Below, piece after piece: positions 45,491 to 49,745 of a stretch of DNA of 49,745 nt. Source of the stretch: Pleurotus ostreatus/Saccharomyces cerevisiae fusant (Eukaryota > Opisthokonta); the NCBI GenBank assembly GCA_024196135.1, contig JAMQCK010000147.1, positions 1-49,745 of the forward strand. Direction: 5' to 3'. The translations under genes and the position numbers were made by a program. How positions within the stretch are numbered: the stretch's first letter is position 1; the number at the start of each line of letters is the position of its first letter. The notes beneath the pieces are model-generated. The model saw nothing but the letters and a program-made list of their open reading frames with translations, was not told the origin of the DNA and ran no database searches.

Positions 45491-46454
45491 CGCCCCCCAC
45501 CCATCCCAGCGCCCCACACGGTGCCCCCCATCAAAATACCATCGCCCCAATCCCCTCCTTCTCACCCCTCCCGTGGGTCCAATCGCGCCATAAGCCCTCC
45601 CTTCCCTTCCTCAAATCCTCTCCTTCTCACCCCTCCCGCCAGTTTAATCGCGCCACGGGCCCCACTCTTCGTAATTTCAGGATTCCATGAGCGAGCGTCC
45701 AAGCAGACCCTCCTCTCTTCACTCGCTCCCCCTCTCTCCTCCCACACCAGCTGACTCGCCCCTCCTCCTCCCACACCTCCCGACTCATCCCACACCTCCA
45801 GACGCGCCCCTCCTCCTCCCCACCTCCTGACGCGCCCCTCCTCGTCCCATCCCAAGGACGCACATCAACAGCCCATCCCTCGTCCCACACCTCCAGACGC
45901 GCACTCCTCGTCCCATCCCAAGCATGCACATCGACAACCCCTGCCGGGCCCTTTGACGGCGACGCGCGAGGGGGGAGGGTCAAGGGTGAGCGGATGGGGG
46001 GCAGGGAGAATGGAGGAGGGGGGGCAGGATGAACGTGGAAGGGGGAAGGGGGGAAGGATGAAGGGCCAAGGGAGGGGCAGGGAGAACGTAGAAGGGAGGG
46101 AGACGGGCCGAGGGTGGAGAGAGAAGGGGTAGGAAGGGAGGGAGGGCGAAAGAAGTCTGCGCGAGACGATGAGCGCTTGGGCCCCTCCCCCCTCATCCTC
46201 GCTCCGCTCCCTACCCCTCATCCTCGCTCACCTCCGCTCCCTACCCCGCATCCTCGCTCCGCTCTCTACCCCGCATCCTCAATCCGCCCCCTCCCCCTCA
46301 TCCTCGCTCACCTCCTCTCCTCTCCCCTTCTCCTTCCGCTCTCTACCCCGCATCCTCACTCCGCCTCTACCCCTTCTCCTTCCGCCTCTACCCCGCATCC
46401 TCACTCCTCCCCCGATCCGCCCTCTACGCATTCTTCATCCAAACTGCCCTTTAG

Positions 46455-46550
46455 GCCTTCTTCGTCTACCCCGACATCCTGCGCTTCTTCGTCCACCCCG
46501 CCACCCTGCGCTTCTTCGCCCACCCCGACATCCTGCGCTTCTTCGTTCGG
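46455..46550 (+). repeat. 27-bp minisatellite, about 3.5 copies
   Basis: Unit CTTCTTCGTCCACCCCGACA plus TCCTGCG. The period is a multiple of three, so each frame gives a regular nonapeptide, but flanking sequence shows no gene. Confidence 0.7.
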
Positions 46551-46689
46551 CCCGACCCCCATACATGGACGTCGCGGGGTCGACACCGGCGGGGGCGTTG
46601 GGGTCGACACCCTCGTGGTCGTCGGGGTCGTTGTCGTTGTCGAGGTCGGGGTCGTTGTCGTTATCGTCGTCGACCCGCTCTCCCATACG

Positions 46690-47290
46690 CCTCTGCTCGC
46701 CTCCCTCCCTTCCTTCTCGCACCCTCCACCGCACCCGCACCCTCCGCCTCACCCGCTACCCTCCGCCTCACCCGCACCCGCACCCTCCGCCTCCCTCCCT
46801 CGCCTCCCGTCCCTCTCTCTTTCCGCTTCTTTCCCTCCCGCTCCCCTTCGCATACCCCTGCACACAGATAGACCATCCCCGCCGACAAATTTGACGCACC
46901 CCCTCCCCCTACCGAGCTCACCCGCTACCCCCACTCGGTCCTCCCACTCGGTCCCCCCACTCGATCCCCACTCGCCTCGTCCTTCCTCCCGCCCCTCTCT
47001 CTTTCCACTTCTTTCCCTCCCGCTCCCCTTCGCATACCCCTGCGCGCAGATGGACCATCCCCGCCGACGAAGCTCAACCCCTCCCGCGCCGACAGAGCTC
47101 AACCCCTCCCCCTACCGAGCTTAATCCCCCCCGCCCCCGCCAACAAATTTGACGCACCCCACTCGCCTCCTCCTTCGCCTGCCGCCCCCTCTCTCTTTCC
47201 GCTGCTTTCCCTCCCGCTCCCCTTCGCATACCCCTGCGCGCAGATGGACTATCCCCACCGACAGAGCTCACCACCAACAAACTTGAGCCT
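46690..47290 (+). repeat. Large tandem repeat of about 185 bp, three copies
   Basis: The segment beginning CCCTCTCTCTTTCCGCTTCT and running through CCCTTCGCATACCCCTG to a GACCATCCCC-GCCGAC motif occurs at about 46811, 46994 and 47187, with variable C-rich spacers between copies. Confidence 0.75.
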
Positions 47291-47473
47291 CACCCCAACC
47301 CCCACCGAGCCGCCAGCCCGTCCGACGCCGCGCGTGGGGTGGATAGAGGCGGAGGGTAGGATGGAGAGGCGGAGAGTAGGGGGTAAGGGAGGGGAAGGAG
47401 GGGATGGGCAAGGGGGTAGGGGGTAGGGATGGGGGGTAGGGGGTAGGGAAGGAAGGAAAGGAGGGGGAGAGGG

Positions 47474-47763
47474 AAGCGAGGATGGGGAAGGAGGGGGAGG
47501 GGGGACGGAGGGGGAAGGAGGGGGAAGAAGGAGGGAAGCGAGGATGGGAGGAAGAGGGGGGGGGGTAAGGGGGGAAAGGAGGAGGGGGAAGGAGGGAAAG
47601 GAGGAGGGGGAAGGAGGGAAGCGAGGATGGGGAAGGAGGGGGAGGGGGGACGGAGGGGGAAGGAGGGGGAAGAAGGAGGGAAGCGAGGATGGGAGGAAGA
47701 GGGGGGGGGTAAGGGGGGAAAGGAGGAGGGGGAAGGAGGGAAAGGAGGAGGGGGAAGGAGGGG
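47474..47763 (+). repeat. 145-bp polypurine tandem duplication
   Basis: AAGCGAGGATGGGGAAGG at 47474 recurs at 47619, and AAGCGAGGATGGGAGGAAGA at 47536 recurs at 47681, both offset by exactly 145 bp. The unit is almost entirely G and A on the plus strand. Confidence 0.85.
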
Positions 47764-47796
47764 GGAAAGGGGGGGGGAAGGGGGGAAAGGGGGGGG

Positions 47797-47877
47797 AAGG
47801 GGAGGAAGAGGAAGGGGAGGAAGAAGAAGGGGAGGAAGAGGAAGGGGAGGAAGAGGAAGGGGAGGAAGAGGAAGGGG
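47797..47877 (+). repeat. 15-bp polypurine minisatellite, about five copies
   Basis: Unit GGGGAGGAAGAGGAA repeated with one variant (AAGAAGAAG), closing the long polypurine tract. Confidence 0.8.
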
Positions 47878-49289
47878 ACCGGCGATGAGATCTGCGAGAC
47901 GATCAGCAATAGGCGCGAATACCTGCGAGAGACGGTCAGCGCTTGAGCTTCGAAGTCAGCGCATGCCGAAAGCGCCCCACCTTCGCGCACCCTCTCCTGG
48001 CGTTCGTAACGCACTGGCTTCCCTTCCTTCACTCCCCCCACCGTCGCATTTCCCGAGCTCCCTCCTCCGCCCACCTCTTTCCGCGTGCGACCAAACACCC
48101 TCCGTTGACGCCGAGCCCCACCGCTCTCCGTGCGCCACCAAGCCTTCCTGCATCGATGTCGAGACCGTCGCGTCTGCCTCCGTCGACGGCAAACCCTTTA
48201 CGTGGCGGCAGGGCTTCCCCATCGCATAACCCCTTCCGCACGCGCGGTGTAGAGAGAAACGACGAGCTTGGGGTAGATGACGGATGAGATGGATGAGAGA
48301 GAATAGGAGGTTGCGGTGGGTGAGGCAGAGAGGTCATTAATGGGAGGTGGTACGCAAAGGGCATATATGCGAGAGGCAGGGTACGAGGTGAGCAGGTGGG
48401 AAGGATGGGCGGGGGACGCCAAGCAGGGGGAAGGGAAAGGCGATTGGGTGGAATGGAGAAATGTTGGGATGGAAGGACGATGCGGGAGAACGGGACAGCA
48501 AGGCAGAAAGAATCAACGCGGGAGGGAAAAAGAGTGTGATCATGCTCGTTCCGAGCATGAGGCACGGCGAGCGATGTTGCCGTGTCAATGATCCAGTACG
48601 AGTGGCCAGAGCGGTAGAAATCGATTGCATTCTGTACCAAGCTTGGTAGGCGAAGGTAGGCGAGCGACGCGGTGGTCAGAATCAGGCGAACGTCACGATC
48701 GAGACTCGGGGTGCACGTGGGGACGGAGGACCGGGCCGACGGCGATCGCGCCGCAACGTCTTTGACTCGGTCGACATTGCGTCGCCATCGTCGACGGTCG
48801 CCTGCGAAATCACAATCCGACCATAATCCTGTGCTTGCCCAATTTCAACCGCAACCGGCCATGCTCGCGTCTACAAGAGCTGGATGACAGCGGAAGGCGT
48901 CTCTGACGACGCAGTGCATAGACGAAGGAGAACCCGGAGACAGGCGCAGAGCGCATCAGGATCAGCAAAGCGGAGGCACAATAGTGAAGCGCACACGGCT
49001 CTGATGGCGCGAACGTGGACGGCGAAGGAAGAAGCGCGAGGTGCGGGCGCTGCTTTGCAACTTTCACCCCCTCTACCCTCCCGTTCCTTTCCCTCCCTCC
49101 CCCTCTCCCTCTCTCCTCTTCCTCCCTCCCCCTCTCTCCTCCCTCCCCCTCTTTATCCTGCTATCTCCCCATTCTCTACCTTCGACCCCCTCATCTTGTC
49201 GGCCCCACCGCGCGAAGAGGAACTAGGAGCGTAGCTCGGCTCGGTCGGGATATGAAGTGCGTCGGGAAGGGTGTGTGTGAATGCGCTAT

Positions 49290-49400
49290 GCGAGAGCGGC
49301 AGAGGCGAAGGCGTCATGGGCGAGCGGTGGAGGCGAAGGCGTCATGGGCGAGCGACGCACGTTTGGTCCAGGCGGCGAGCGACGCACGGTTGGTCAAGCT
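49290..49400 (+). repeat. Two short tandem duplications
   Basis: AGGCGAAGGCGTCATGGGCG occurs twice at about 49303-49350. GCGAGCGACGCACGTTTGGT and a near copy follow at about 49350-49400. Confidence 0.65.
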
Positions 49401-49498
49401 TGCGAGCGTCGCGCAGGCGGGGACGCCGGTGGCAGTAGGGAAGACGGGGGGATGCTGGTGTGCAGGTTGGTGCGCGCAAGGGTGACGACAAGGGGAGG

Positions 49499-49678
49499 GC
49501 GGAAGCGGGGCGAAGACGAGGGGAGGGCGGGCCGAAGACGAGGGGAGGGCGGGGCGAAGACGAGGTGGAAGCGGGGCGAAGACGAGGGGAGGGCGGGGCG
49601 AAGACGAGGTGGAAGCGGGGCGAAGACGAGGGGAGGGCGGGGCGAAGACGAGGTGGAAGCGGGGCGAAGACGAGGGGA
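49499..49678 (+). repeat. 22-bp alternating A/B minisatellite, about eight units
   Basis: Two 22-bp variants share GCGGGGCGAAGACGAG-like ends: A starts GGGAGGGC and B starts GTGGAAGC. The order is B, A, A, then B, A, B, A, B, so a 44-bp AB dimer forms most of the array. Confidence 0.85.
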
Positions 49679-49745
49679 GATCGGAGTGGAATGGACTGGA
49701 GTGGACAGCGTGAATGGGAAGCGTAGGGGATGAGAGGCGTGAACG

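Larger units (their letters stand above)
44400..49745. repeat. Minisatellite-rich block without credible genes
   Basis: More than 5 kb in which short tandem arrays (15-27 bp units, plus larger units of about 145 and 185 bp) follow one another, with long stretches strongly pyrimidine-rich (44.4-45.1, 45.4-45.9, 46.2-47.3 kb) or purine-rich (45.15-45.35, 45.96-46.16, 47.4-47.88, 49.48-49.7 kb) on the plus strand. The long open frames here translate to Pro/Ser/Arg- or Gly/Glu/Arg-only sequence in several frames at once, the mark of base-composition bias. Ordinary-complexity islands at about 47.9-49.0 kb also show no recognised gene. The block continues to the window edge. Confidence 0.75.

Noticed and set aside
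46114..47124. Long plus-strand open frames rich in Pro and Ser (up to 336 codons)
   Set aside because: All three frames stay open across the same C-rich tandem repeats and give only low-complexity sequence. There are no splice or promoter signals and no domain.
47268..48229. Long open frames on both strands across the polypurine tract (Gly/Arg/Glu/Lys on plus, Pro/Leu/Ser/Phe on minus)
   Set aside because: Open because the tract is nearly all G and A, so few stop codons can occur. The repeat period of 145 bp shifts frame, which argues against coding.

Overview
The window looks like nuclear DNA of a basidiomycete fungus, most likely a wood-inhabiting Agaricomycete. The evidence is many short GT-AG introns of about 47-80 nt, high GC, and a gene set that includes DUF6535 and DUF6589 proteins, a CE15 glucuronoyl esterase and a KRE6-type GH16 protein. 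I cannot name the species. All exon joins were worked out by hand from splice signals and reading-frame continuity.

Layout. 0.6-2.2 kb (+): secreted CE15 glucuronoyl esterase. 2.6-4.8 kb (+): monocarboxylate-type MFS transporter. 5.2-6.1 kb (-): ribosomal protein L23 (uL14). 6.1-8.7 kb: no recognisable gene. 8674-14831: a complete DNA transposon with perfect 18-bp terminal inverted repeats, a perfect 9-bp target duplication and two inward-reading genes whose stop codons are 9 bp apart, a DUF6589-type putative transposase (+) and a RecQ-like helicase (-). 15.5-18.9 kb (+): KRE6/SKN1 beta-glucan synthesis protein (GH16). 19.7-21.7 kb (+): MYND-finger protein. 22.2-24.7 kb (+): C2H2 zinc-finger protein with an array of basophilic-kinase sites. 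25.9-26.7 kb (+): small four-helix membrane protein. 27.7-29.4 kb (-): DOT5-type nuclear peroxiredoxin.

30.6-43.7 kb (+): three tandem DUF6535 membrane-protein paralogues, with five shared introns in identical phases. The third may carry a long hydrophilic repeat tail. 43.7-49.7 kb: a block of minisatellites and purine- or pyrimidine-rich tandem repeats with no credible gene; the long open frames there are low-complexity shadows.

Functional themes. The left half holds plant cell-wall breakdown (CE15), solute uptake (MFS), translation (L23), cell-wall synthesis (GH16) and redox housekeeping (DOT5). These are ordinary neighbours, not a pathway cluster. The strongest candidate for something poorly described is the two-gene DUF6589 + RecQ transposon. 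The DUF6535 triplet next to the minisatellite block is the second.
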